Made by a program: the position numbers and the translations under genes
Shown here: positions 1-7,699 of the stretch, in pieces
Numbering within the stretch: position 1 is the first letter of the stretch
Layout: each line of letters begins with the position of its first letter
DNA from: Candidatus Poribacteria bacterium
GTDB taxonomy: Bacteria > Poribacteria > WGA-4E > WGA-3G
Direction: 5' to 3'
Length of the DNA stretch: 44,917 nucleotides
NCBI GenBank assembly: GCA_007571305.1
Contig: RKRR01000110.1
Coordinates: 1-44,917, forward strand
Notes under the pieces: model-generated
What the model was told of the DNA's origin: nothing
Seen by the model: only the letters and a program-made list of their open reading frames with translations
Databases searched by the model: none

Positions 1-116
1 GAACCGACAACCACAATTTCAAATCGCATCTCATCATTGGCACTGGTGGTGGCATCGTGTTGAGGGGAGCAGTGTGCCTTTGCTGAGATAAACCTTTGGA
101 TTCATATCTATAAAGC
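1..116. other. Left edge of window, no supported gene
   Basis: All three forward frames close early (stops at 61-63 and 84-86 in two of them). Any coding here would be only the last residues of a gene that begins outside the window. I cannot recognise such a tail. A transcript does appear to end just downstream, at the terminator at 117-158, which suggests an upstream plus-strand gene. Confidence 0.3.
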
Positions 117-158
117 AAAGCCGTAGGCATACGACCCTGATTGTCTACGGCTTTTTTT
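117..158 (+). terminator. Rho-independent terminator
   Basis: A perfect 10-bp stem, AAAGCCGTAG at 117-126 with CTACGGCTTT at 145-154, has an 18-nt loop and runs into a tract of seven T (152-158). It would end transcription of the gene to the left before hisI. Confidence 0.8.
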
Positions 159-189
159 ATGCCTATTTTCTGTTGAGCAAGGAGAAAAA

Positions 190-570
190 ATGGAAATTCT
201 TAATCAACTCAAAACCGATCAGAACGGTTTAATTCCTGCCATCATACAGGACGATGAGAACAAAGAGGTCCTCATGGTCGGCTATATGAACCGCGAGGCT
301 GTGCGGAAAACATTAGAATCAGGGCGTGTCTGCTTCTGGAGTCGTTCCCGCCAAAAATTGTGGATAAAGGGGGAGACTTCAGGACATACACAGACAGTTA
401 AATCTATCGCGGTAGATTGTGATGGTGATGCCCTACTCATAAAGGTTGATCAGAAGGTCGCAGCATGCCATGCGGGTTATCGCTCCTGCTTCTTTAGGGA
501 AGTTTCCCTCGATGGTGAGTCAACACATATAGTAGGTGAAAAGATTTTCGATGCAGATACTGTCTATTAA
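190..570 (+). CDS. hisI: Phosphoribosyl-AMP cyclohydrolase
   Basis: This enzyme hydrolyses the adenine ring of phosphoribosyl-AMP in the third step of histidine synthesis, in the cytoplasm. The 126-residue protein is the single-domain form, without the HisE domain fused to it in enterobacteria. Visible signatures are [10 protein letters not shown] (about 28-37), [10 protein letters not shown] (about 49-58), GETSGHTQ (about 61-68) and the metal-site region VDCDGDAL followed by [11 protein letters not shown] (about 93-103). The ATG follows AAGGAG (180-185) with 4 nt spacing. A terminator lies upstream and no other his gene is near, so it looks like a stand-alone transcription unit. Confidence 0.95.
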   Translation: MEILNQLKTDQNGLIPAIIQDDENKEVLMVGYMNREAVRKTLESGRVCFWSRSRQKLWIKGETSGHTQTVKSIAVDCDGDALLIKVDQKVAACHAGYRSCFFREVSLDGESTHIVGEKIFDADTVY

Positions 571-837
571 ACTCCTACATTTTGTCGGCTCTTGTATCCT
601 GGCATCCGTTCGAGAATTGCTTGATTAAATTCATCTATAGTCTCGATGTTATAGGAAAGCCCTAATTATCTGTTCAGGGATAGTCGGGCGTTTGTAGCGG
701 GCTAAAATTACAAAGTTAGCGTATGTCCATTTAAAAAATTAAACAAAACGATAGCCTGCAACAAAGGCGCAGGCGGATATACGGATAAGAACTTGAACTC
801 CAGACATCCCTGACCGAACCGCAAGGAATAATTAAAA

Positions 838-2340
838 ATGTATTATCCTACGTTGGCAGATTTTCGCGAGGCAGCGAAATCAGGAAACACAGTCCCAGTC
901 CACCGATCAATTTTGGCAGATATGGAAACGCCAGTGTCTGCTTTTTACAAGTTGATGCCAGATAATTACGCGTTCCTGCTTGAAAGCGTTGAAGGTGGTG
1001 AGACCCTTGCGCGTTACTCTTTTTTAGGGAGTCAACCCTCGGTGCTTTTCCAAAGTAAAGGGCATCAGGTTACCATTCAGTATTTAGAGAAAGGCGAAAC
1101 CGTAGTTCAGGAATATGAAGATCCATTGCGTGCCCTTGAGGAATTGATGCAGAACTACCGACCTGTTGACACTGAAGAGTTACCAAAATTCCACGGGGGT
1201 GCAGTTGGTTATATGAGTTACGACATGGTGCGTTTCGTCGAGGAGTTACCAGATGACACCGAAGATGAATTGCAACTCCCCGATTGCTTTTTCATGATTG
1301 CCGAGACGCTTCTGATATTTGACCATGTGAATCACCAGATTAAGGTTGTGGCGAACGCGCGTATTGATGGAGATGTGGATGGGGCTTATGCGAATGCAAT
1401 TGCGAAAATTGAGGCATTGGTCGACAAACTCACAACCACTTCCGAAGCATATTTACGCAGGGATAGTGTCGAGCATCGGGAGCAGTCCGATAAAATCATA
1501 TCTGACCCCCAATCGAACTTCACGAAATCCGATTACGAAGCCGCTGTTAGGCGTGCTAAGGAATACATAGCCGCAGGCGACATCATTCAGGTTGTACCTT
1601 CGCAGCGATTCAGTTGTCCAGTAACTGTAGACTCGTTCGATATATATCGGGCATTGCGAATGGTCAATCCGTCGCCCTACATGTATTATCTACAACTTGA
1701 TGGTTTTGACATCGTAGGGGCATCACCAGAAATGATGGTTAGAGTAGAGGATGGAATCGTCCAAACGCGTCCAATTGCAGGAACACTTCCGCGCGGTACA
1801 ACTGCTGAGAAAGACCGGGAGTTGGAGCAGAAACTTCTCTCCGATCCGAAAGAACGGGCAGAGCATGTCATGCTCGTTGATTTAGGACGGAACGACCTCG
1901 GTCGGGTTTGTGAATATCACACCGTTGAGGTGACCGATTTTATGATAGTCGAACGTTTCTCACACGTGATGCACATCGTTTCACACGTCGTGGGACGATT
2001 ACGCGAAGATCTTACGGCTTTTGATGTTCTGCGCTCATGTCTCCCCGCTGGTACACTCTCCGGGGCACCGAAGATACGCGCAATGGAAATCATTGATGAA
2101 CTTGAACCGACGCGTCGTGCTACGTACGGCGGAGCGGTGGGTTATTTCAGTTTTTCCGGCAGTGCAGACACAGCGATCACTATCCGAACTGCGGTTATCA
2201 AAGATAACACTGCTTATGTGCAAGCAGGGGGTGGTATCGTTGCGGATTCAGTGCCGGAAACTGAGTATTACGAAACCGTGAGTAAAGCGCGAGCAATGCT
2301 CAGTGCTATTGCTTTAGCAGAGCAAGGTTTCTTACTGTAA
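838..2340 (+). CDS. trpE: Anthranilate synthase component I
   Basis: It converts chorismate and ammonia or glutamine to anthranilate, the first committed step of tryptophan synthesis, with TrpG as partner. The 500-residue length is normal. The N-terminal half carries LLESVEGGE (about 48-56), the conserved region tied to tryptophan feedback inhibition. The C-terminal chorismate-binding domain shows GDIIQVVPSQRF, PSPYMYYL, GASPEMMV, RPIAGT and LSGAPKIRAM. The start follows an AAGGA-type ribosome site (823-827) inside a leader block shared with fabH and proS. The 267-nt upstream gap holds only a short hairpin (GCCTGC/GCAGGC, 754-774) and I see no Trp-rich leader peptide. The TAA stop lies in a direct repeat flanking a MITE-like element that separates trpE from trpG. 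Confidence 0.97.
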   Translation: MYYPTLADFREAAKSGNTVPVHRSILADMETPVSAFYKLMPDNYAFLLESVEGGETLARYSFLGSQPSVLFQSKGHQVTIQYLEKGETVVQEYEDPLRALEELMQNYRPVDTEELPKFHGGAVGYMSYDMVRFVEELPDDTEDELQLPDCFFMIAETLLIFDHVNHQIKVVANARIDGDVDGAYANAIAKIEALVDKLTTTSEAYLRRDSVEHREQSDKIISDPQSNFTKSDYEAAVRRAKEYIAAGDIIQVVPSQRFSCPVTVDSFDIYRALRMVNPSPYMYYLQLDGFDIVGASPEMMVRVEDGIVQTRPIAGTLPRGTTAEKDRELEQKLLSDPKERAEHVMLVDLGRNDLGRVCEYHTVEVTDFMIVERFSHVMHIVSHVVGRLREDLTAFDVLRSCLPAGTLSGAPKIRAMEIIDELEPTRRATYGGAVGYFSFSGSADTAITIRTAVIKDNTAYVQAGGGIVADSVPETEYYETVSKARAMLSAIALAEQGFLL

Positions 2341-2464
2341 CCCAAGTTGCCACCTTGTAGCATAACCTGTTAGGTTGTGCATAAATGTCCACAGGAAACC
2401 AAAGGTTTTTCGTTGAAAAACGGCATCTATAGGTTTCCTAAAAACGTGTCCATAGCAACTTGGG
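2341..2464. repeat. MITE-like element with terminal inverted repeats, copy A
   Basis: The 124-nt element begins CCCAAGTTGC and ends GCAACTTGGG. The inverted repeat extends into the flanks (GTAACCCAAGTTGC at 2337-2350, its complement at 2455-2468). The 9-mer TTACTGTAA occurs on both sides (2332-2340 and 2465-2473), as a target-site duplication would. The inner core GTAGCATAACCTGTTAGG recurs at other places in the window. There is no open frame of note, so it would need a transposase in trans. Confidence 0.75.
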
Positions 2465-2504
2465 TTACTGTAATGACTGACTTCTCACACAAAGGAGACG
2501 AAAA

Positions 2505-3068
2505 ATGGTTTTAATGATTGATAACTACGACTCCTTTACCTATAATTTGGTGCAGTATCTGGGTGAACTCGGTGCTGACTTGGAGGTTCATCGGAGTCGA
2601 AAAATAGGATTGGACGCATTAGATGCACTGAAACCAGAACGGATTGTGATTTCACCTGGTCCCTGCACGCCAAAAGAAGCAGGTATATCTAACGATACCA
2701 TAAAGCATTTCGCTGGTAAAGTCCCGATTTTAGGTGTCTGTCTCGGTCACCAGTGCATCGGAGACGTGTTCGGTGGTGAAGTTGTTAGGGCAGATCGGTT
2801 GATGCACGGGAAAACCTCAATGATAGTGCATAACGATATTGAGCTTTTTGAAGGATTGGATAATCCATTTGAAGCGACACGCTACCATTCGCTCATCGTA
2901 AAAAGAGAAACGCTGCCGGATTGCCTTGAGGTCACTGCCTGGACGGAGCAGGATGAAATTATGGGGCTTCGGCACAAAACTTTACCAATATGGGGTGTGC
3001 AGTTCCATCCAGAATCAATTTTGACAACTGCTGGAAAGAGTCTACTCAGCAATTTTTTGGCATTGTAG
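2505..3068 (+). CDS. trpG: Anthranilate synthase component II (glutamine amidotransferase)
   Basis: The class I glutamine amidotransferase subunit supplies ammonia to TrpE. In many bacteria the same subunit also serves 4-amino-4-deoxychorismate synthase (PabA role). The 187 residues match the family. It starts [19 protein letters not shown], has the oxyanion stretch [12 protein letters not shown], the nucleophile motif [10 protein letters not shown] (Cys at about 80) and the catalytic HPES near the C-terminus. AAAGGAG lies upstream of the ATG. It follows trpE, from which it is separated by the inserted repeat. Confidence 0.95.
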   Translation: MVLMIDNYDSFTYNLVQYLGELGADLEVHRSRKIGLDALDALKPERIVISPGPCTPKEAGISNDTIKHFAGKVPILGVCLGHQCIGDVFGGEVVRADRLMHGKTSMIVHNDIELFEGLDNPFEATRYHSLIVKRETLPDCLEVTAWTEQDEIMGLRHKTLPIWGVQFHPESILTTAGKSLLSNFLAL

Positions 3069-3098
3069 ATACGGTTTTAAAAACAGAGAGGTTTAATA

Positions 3099-3866
3099 AT
3101 GACAAAACAGACAAACAAAACGACCCCTGTCCCGGTCTTGGTTTCTTGGTCTTCAGGCAAAGATTCTGCGTGGGCACTTCATACACTACGGCAACAGCCG
3201 GAACGCTACGATGTTCGCGGTATTTTTACGACTGTCACAAAGACATTTGATCGTGTCTCCATCCACTCTACGCCAGCCTGGGTGCTGAAGCAGCAATCTG
3301 AAAAGCTGGGGGTACCGTTGTACGAGATACCGATCCCCTATCCTTGTTCTAATGCGATTTATGAGGAAGCGATGCGAAAGTTTCTCGATGAGGTGGAAGC
3401 CTTACCTGAACATTTGGGCGCGTCGCATTTCGCTTTCGGAGATCTGTTCCTTGAAGACATCCGTGAATACCGCGAGGATAAACTCAAGGGAACCGGCTTT
3501 ACACCGATCTTTCCGGTGTGGGGAGAGGATACTGCTAAACTGGCTCAAAAGATGATCGGTTCTGGTCTGTGCGCTGTTGTCACAGCACTCAATCCAACCA
3601 AGGTTCCCGCTGATTTTGCAGGACGATGGTTTGATACCGATCTTCTGGCGGATATGCCAGATGGGGTAGATCCACTCGGCGAAAACGGTGAATTCCATAC
3701 ATGCGTTATTGATGGGCCGATGTTTCGTTCGCCTGTTGCTGCGAAACCGGGAAAAATCGTCCAGAGAGACATCGTCTCTGCTAAGGATAATGATGATAAG
3801 ATTCACACGAGAAGCAACACTTCACCCACTTATGTCTATGCAGACGTAGTCCCTCTGGACGCATAA
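3099..3866 (+). CDS. ATP-PPase of the diphthine-ammonia ligase fold, copy 1
   Basis: The protein (255 aa) belongs to the adenylating PP-loop family PF01902 (Diphthami_syn_2). It has the PP-loop SWSSGKDSAWAL (about residues 15-26), the family stretch FGDLFLEDIREYRE, and the C-terminal signature GENGEFHT. In archaea and eukaryotes members amidate diphthine on EF2; bacteria lack diphthamide, so the substrate here is unknown. The start follows GAGAGG-like sequence and is 30 nt after trpG, which suggests cotranscription. The Lys/Thr-rich first dozen residues are not part of the domain. A second, divergent member follows at 4033. Family assignment is firm, function is not. Confidence 0.85.
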   Translation: MTKQTNKTTPVPVLVSWSSGKDSAWALHTLRQQPERYDVRGIFTTVTKTFDRVSIHSTPAWVLKQQSEKLGVPLYEIPIPYPCSNAIYEEAMRKFLDEVEALPEHLGASHFAFGDLFLEDIREYREDKLKGTGFTPIFPVWGEDTAKLAQKMIGSGLCAVVTALNPTKVPADFAGRWFDTDLLADMPDGVDPLGENGEFHTCVIDGPMFRSPVAAKPGKIVQRDIVSAKDNDDKIHTRSNTSPTYVYADVVPLDA

Positions 3867-3879
3867 CTTTTGGCTATAT

Positions 3880-4016
3880 TAACCTAAGTTGCTACAGACA
3901 CGTTTTTAGGAAACCGACATCTGCTGTTTTTCGGCGGGAATCCTTCAGCGTTTGGATATTTTTGTAGCGTCCACTTGAGTTTCTGCACAGGAAACCAACG
4001 GTCTCCTATGCTACAT
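3880..4016. repeat. MITE-like element, copy B (inverted, right end incomplete)
   Basis: The stretch from 3880 (AACCTAAGTTGCTAC, then CACGTTTTTAGGAAACC) is the reverse complement of the right end of the copy at 2341-2464. The far side carries CAGGAAACCAACGGTCTCCT and ATGCTACA, complementary to the TGTAGCAT core, but the expected second terminus is missing. It lies between the two ATP-PPase genes. Confidence 0.65.
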
Positions 4017-4032
4017 CGGATTTTACCATATT

Positions 4033-4674
4033 ATGAAGAAAGCAGCAGTCTTGTGGACCGGTGGGAAAGATTCTGCCCTCGCGCTTCAAGTCTCCTTAAA
4101 TGTCTATGATGTAAGAAGACTTGTCTGTTTTGTTCCAGCGGATGATCGGCAATTCTACGCGCATCCGACACCACTCATGGAGCTACAGGCGCGCAAGATC
4201 GGAATCCCGATTGAGTTTATGCCTATTGCCGAACCCTACCGACCAAGTTATCGCCAACAAATTCGAGTCATTAGAGATAGTGGAATAGAAATTCTAATCA
4301 CAGGAGATATTTCTACTGTAGACGGGATGCCCAATTGGATTGACGGTGTTTCGACAAATTTGGTGGGCGTTTATAAACCGTTGTGGGAGTTAGATCGACA
4401 CGCTATACTGGACACTCTCATTTCTGAGAGATTTGAAATAATCTGTTCTCTGGCTTACAAAAAATTCTTTCAGTCTACTATCGTAGGTAGATACTTGGAT
4501 TCGGAACTCATTTCAGAGTTGAAACAGTTGCCGATTGATCCTTGTGGTGAACAAGGTGAATACCACACATGGGTATTAGACGCGCCGTTTTTCAAAGCAC
4601 CTGTGCAATTAGAAAGCGCACGTGTCGTTGATGCAACCAAATATTGTTACCTTACCTACGAACGCGCGCTTTAA
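4033..4674 (+). CDS. ATP-PPase of the diphthine-ammonia ligase fold, copy 2
   Basis: The 213-aa protein has the same fold as the 3099-3866 product. Its PP-loop is LWTGGKDSALAL (about residues 7-18), it has the central LITGDISTVDG, and it ends with the GEQGEYHTWV signature followed by FKAPV. It lacks the N-terminal tail of copy 1 and the two are clearly diverged, so this is not a recent duplication. The ATG lies directly behind the repeat at 3880-4016 and no strong ribosome site is visible. The substrate is unknown; amide-bond formation through an adenylated intermediate is the family expectation. Confidence 0.82.
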   Translation: MKKAAVLWTGGKDSALALQVSLNVYDVRRLVCFVPADDRQFYAHPTPLMELQARKIGIPIEFMPIAEPYRPSYRQQIRVIRDSGIEILITGDISTVDGMPNWIDGVSTNLVGVYKPLWELDRHAILDTLISERFEIICSLAYKKFFQSTIVGRYLDSELISELKQLPIDPCGEQGEYHTWVLDAPFFKAPVQLESARVVDATKYCYLTYERAL

Positions 4675-4735
4675 AGTTCAGCGTCGTACCATCTTTTAAA
4701 TTATGCCTGTAGACAGACAAATTGTCAATCTAACA

Positions 4736-6088
4736 TTAGTGGGCCTCCGTATGCTTTGCGTATTCCAGACGTGTGATGCGATAGTCGAATAATGTGTCGT
4801 TGACCTTGTGATGGTTTGCCAGAACGTAATGCTCCAAGAGGGTCTTAGGTCCACGATTCAAAGCAAAAACCCCATAGTCCTTCCCGTTTGGTGCGCGGGT
4901 AATTGTGTGAACATGATCCAGGTTGTTACCCCGACCGCCAACTCCGCCTTCGTTGTTGTATTCAATCCAGACAGCCGGGTTGAATACACGATAGTAAATC
5001 GCGGCGTTCGGAGTCGTGTCGCCCATCCAGACGAAATACGTATCCTCAAATCCGGCATCCACGTCCGCCATCCAGACATCCGCAAACTCCGTCTCAAGAT
5101 TATACACATACGTCTTGATAAGTGCCCGCAGATTTTCTTTCTGAGTCTCACTCATTTCTGATGCCTTCAAACCAGTGTCTACAAAACCGGAATAATCGTA
5201 ATTTCGGTATGTGTCTGTGCCGCCGCGGCCTGCGCCGACTTGGATCCCACGTCTTCCGGTTTGGATAGCAACATTCTGCTGTGCTGCATCGAGACTCTGC
5301 AGTAACATGAAAGCACGGCTTCTTTCGTCTTTAAGTACCTCAGTGCCGTCGACAGTTGCAGGCTCAGAACCGATAAAAGCAGGGACAATAGAGACTTCGT
5401 CACCTTGCACCAAAAAGTTGAGTGCTAAATGATGTCCATCTAATTGGAAACCCCACGCATCATCGGCAGGTTCTCCAAATAAGGCAATATGATAAGCATT
5501 CGGATCCCAGAACCCCGGTCTAATTTGACTGAGATGCCCTTCGACATCTTTTGTAATGAGAGAGACTTTTGTATAGCCCTGGTCACTTAAAAAGACATTC
5601 AAAACCTCATGGAAGTGTGTCAGTTGTTCATCGGACAATGCACCGAAACGGATACCCCCGCGCCCTTCAATGCTTACAGGGAGATTGCTCCAAGAATAGA
5701 ACTCTCTATCATCCAGTGAAAAAGTAACTTGAGCCAGCTGCTGACTGCTCAGGGCCTCACGAAAATTTTGCATGACATTTGCCAAATGCTCGATTGAGGT
5801 GCTTGTAGAACTCTCTTCCGCCATTTTCCCGAAACTGCTGCTAACCTTCACCAGATCCAGAACATTGACCGTACCGTCGCCATTCACATCTGGATTCTGT
5901 GCTGCGTCTGCATCCACTGATTGCCCAAAAGCATTAGCAATCAGAACTAGGTCCTGAATATTCACTATCCCGTCATTGTTGACATCCTCAACGAGTGTTA
6001 AGGCTTCGCTGTGTTGGAAAATAGTGAAGAGTCCCCCACCGACGAGTAAAAAAATAAGTGTGGAATAAACAAACCGTCTCAGCATCAT
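4736..6088 (-). CDS. Secreted dockerin-repeat DUF3500 protein
   Basis: The 450-residue protein has an N-terminal hydrophobic segment (about 5-25, signal peptide or anchor), then two type I dockerin-like calcium loops at about 35-56 (DVNNDGIVNIQDLV) and 67-87 (DVNGDGTVNVLDLV). A DUF3500 region fills about 100-440 (FYSWSNLPV, WGFQLDGHHLALNF, PAFIGSEPA, FVWMGDTTPNAAIYYRVFNP). Function of DUF3500 is not established. Dockerins usually bind cohesins; an N-terminal pair right after the signal is unusual. The gene follows its paralogue with 3 nt between them. Its site AAAGGAGAT overlaps the paralogue's stop, which suggests translational coupling. Confidence 0.8.
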   Translation of the reverse strand: MMLRRFVYSTLIFLLVGGGLFTIFQHSEALTLVEDVNNDGIVNIQDLVLIANAFGQSVDADAAQNPDVNGDGTVNVLDLVKVSSSFGKMAEESSTSTSIEHLANVMQNFREALSSQQLAQVTFSLDDREFYSWSNLPVSIEGRGGIRFGALSDEQLTHFHEVLNVFLSDQGYTKVSLITKDVEGHLSQIRPGFWDPNAYHIALFGEPADDAWGFQLDGHHLALNFLVQGDEVSIVPAFIGSEPATVDGTEVLKDERSRAFMLLQSLDAAQQNVAIQTGRRGIQVGAGRGGTDTYRNYDYSGFVDTGLKASEMSETQKENLRALIKTYVYNLETEFADVWMADVDAGFEDTYFVWMGDTTPNAAIYYRVFNPAVWIEYNNEGGVGGRGNNLDHVHTITRAPNGKDYGVFALNRGPKTLLEHYVLANHHKVNDTLFDYRITRLEYAKHTEAH

Positions 6089-6091
6089 GAA

Positions 6092-7363
6092 TTAATCTCC
6101 TTTTGTACTTTGCATATCTGCAATACGATAATCAAATAACTTCTCGTTCATTTTGTGATGGTCTTCAAGTGTGTAGTGTTCCAAGAGGGTTTTGGGCCCG
6201 TGATTCAAAGCAAAAATACCATAGTCTTTCCCATTCGGAGCACGGGTAATTGTATGGATGTGATCTAGTCCTCGCGGGCGGGTACCCTGACTATCCTCTG
6301 CATCATTACGGCGGGGTCCTCTATTCGGTCCGCCTCTACCGCCACGTCCTCTTCTGGTCCCTACACCTCCTTCGTTGTTATATTCAATCCAGACAGCCGG
6401 GTTGAACACGCGATAGTAAATCGCGGCGTTCGGGGTGGTGTCGCCTATCCAGACGAAATACGTATCCTCAAATCCAGCATCCACGTCCGCCATCCAGACA
6501 TCCGCAAACTCCGTCTCAAGATTATACACATACGTCTTGATAAGGGCCCGAAGGTTTTCTTTTTGAGTCTCACTCATTTCTGAAGCTTTCAGCCCGACCC
6601 CCACAAATTCGGAATAATCATAATTCTGGTATGTATCTGTGCCGCCGCGGCCGGCTTCTAATTGGATCCCACGTCTGCCAGTTTGAATGACTTTCTCTCT
6701 TTGACTTTCATCAAGACTGTTGATTAACGTGAAGGCATTGGTTCTTTCGCCCTCAAGTACGACAGTGCCATTAATGGTAGCAGGTTCAGTCCCGATAAAA
6801 GCGGGGACGATAGAGACTTCGTCACCATGCACCAAAAAGTTCACAGCACAATGATGCCCATCCAATTGGAAGCCCCAGGAACCATCTGTCTGCGGATTTC
6901 CAAATAAAGCGATGTGATAATAATCCGTGCTCCACATACCGGGATTGATATTGTTGAGATGGGTTTCAACATCTTTGGTAATGAGGGAAATTTTCGTATA
7001 GCCATCGTCACTCAAAAAGGCGTTAAGCACTTCGTAGAAAAGTGTCAATTGCTCGCCGGACAGTTCACTAAATCTGATGCCTCCGCGATTACCTCTGCTT
7101 GCAGGGAAATTACTCCATGAGTAGAATTCTACATGCCCAAGTGGAAAAGAAGCCGTGTCAAGAAGTTCACTGCTCAACGACGTGCGGAAACTGTTCATGA
7201 CAGTCGCTAAAGCAACAATTGAGGGTTTCGTAGAAATATCAGCAATCTTTTCTGTTTTTTCCGCTGCAAGACTCGGCGTATCGAAAATATTAAGAGTAAG
7301 TGCCGCAATACCCAACATGAGCAGTACAACAACAAGTCTGCGTAGAATAATTTTATGTAACAT
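6092..7363 (-). CDS. Secreted DUF3500 protein, paralogue without dockerin
   Basis: The 423-residue protein has a basic start and hydrophobic segment (about 8-30), then a DUF3500 region very like that of the next gene downstream (FYSWSNFPA, WGFQLDGHHCAVNFL, PAFIGTEPA, FVWIGDTTPNAAIYY). It lacks the two dockerin loops and carries an extra Arg/Gly-rich stretch (RRGRGGRGGPNRGPRR, about residues 330-350) where the paralogue has only GGRGN. The two form a tandem duplication, this one upstream. Part of the region is almost identical at nucleotide level (6446-6543 against 5025-5122). Function is unknown; the export signal points outside the cytoplasm. Confidence 0.78.
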   Translation of the reverse strand: MLHKIILRRLVVVLLMLGIAALTLNIFDTPSLAAEKTEKIADISTKPSIVALATVMNSFRTSLSSELLDTASFPLGHVEFYSWSNFPASRGNRGGIRFSELSGEQLTLFYEVLNAFLSDDGYTKISLITKDVETHLNNINPGMWSTDYYHIALFGNPQTDGSWGFQLDGHHCAVNFLVHGDEVSIVPAFIGTEPATINGTVVLEGERTNAFTLINSLDESQREKVIQTGRRGIQLEAGRGGTDTYQNYDYSEFVGVGLKASEMSETQKENLRALIKTYVYNLETEFADVWMADVDAGFEDTYFVWIGDTTPNAAIYYRVFNPAVWIEYNNEGGVGTRRGRGGRGGPNRGPRRNDAEDSQGTRPRGLDHIHTITRAPNGKDYGIFALNHGPKTLLEHYTLEDHHKMNEKLFDYRIADMQSTKGD

Positions 7364-7383
7364 GAATATCCTTTTTTATTTAG

Positions 7384-7499
7384 GACTTACGCGTGCTGCT
7401 CTTTTGTCGCATCACCTGTGAAGTTGTGCCACGAGAACGTCTACGTTTTTTGGGGTTCTACCTCTCACAAAACGTCCTCTGGTCAAAATTGCGTAAGTC
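7384..7499. repeat. Short inverted-repeat element upstream of the DUF3500 pair
   Basis: GACTTACGC (7384-7392) and GCGTAAGTC (7491-7499) form a perfect 9-bp terminal inverted repeat around 98 nt. The interior carries GTCGCATCACCTGTGAAGTT, which resembles the core of the CCCAAGTTGC family. It fits a MITE-like remnant and fills part of the 336-nt gap between the DUF3500 genes and panB. Confidence 0.5.
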
Positions 7500-7543
7500 T
7501 TGTTTATTTTTAAAGTAGAATCCGAAAATAAATTTACACGTGT

Positions 7544-7570
7544 AGCATAGCCTGTTAGTCTGTGCCATCA
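7544..7570. repeat. Core fragment of the CCCAAGTTGC repeat family
   Basis: GTAGCATAGCCTGTTAGTCT closely matches the core of the copies at 2341 and 9638. No terminal repeats are seen around it, so it is a fragment. The remainder of the gap to panB (7571-7699) shows no gene. Confidence 0.45.
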
Positions 7571-7699
7571 GAACATATAACTTCGGAGTTCACACGAGGC
7601 TATAAATGTCCAAGTAATTACGGAAACTACTATAAAGTTCCAACCAAATAACGACGCATGAACGAGGAAATCCCTGAATCGTAGGTTTATCAAAATGTC

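Noticed and set aside
571..837. trp leader peptide or T-box before trpE
   Set aside because: No run of Trp codons, no T-box sequence and no terminator-antiterminator pair is visible; only one short hairpin.
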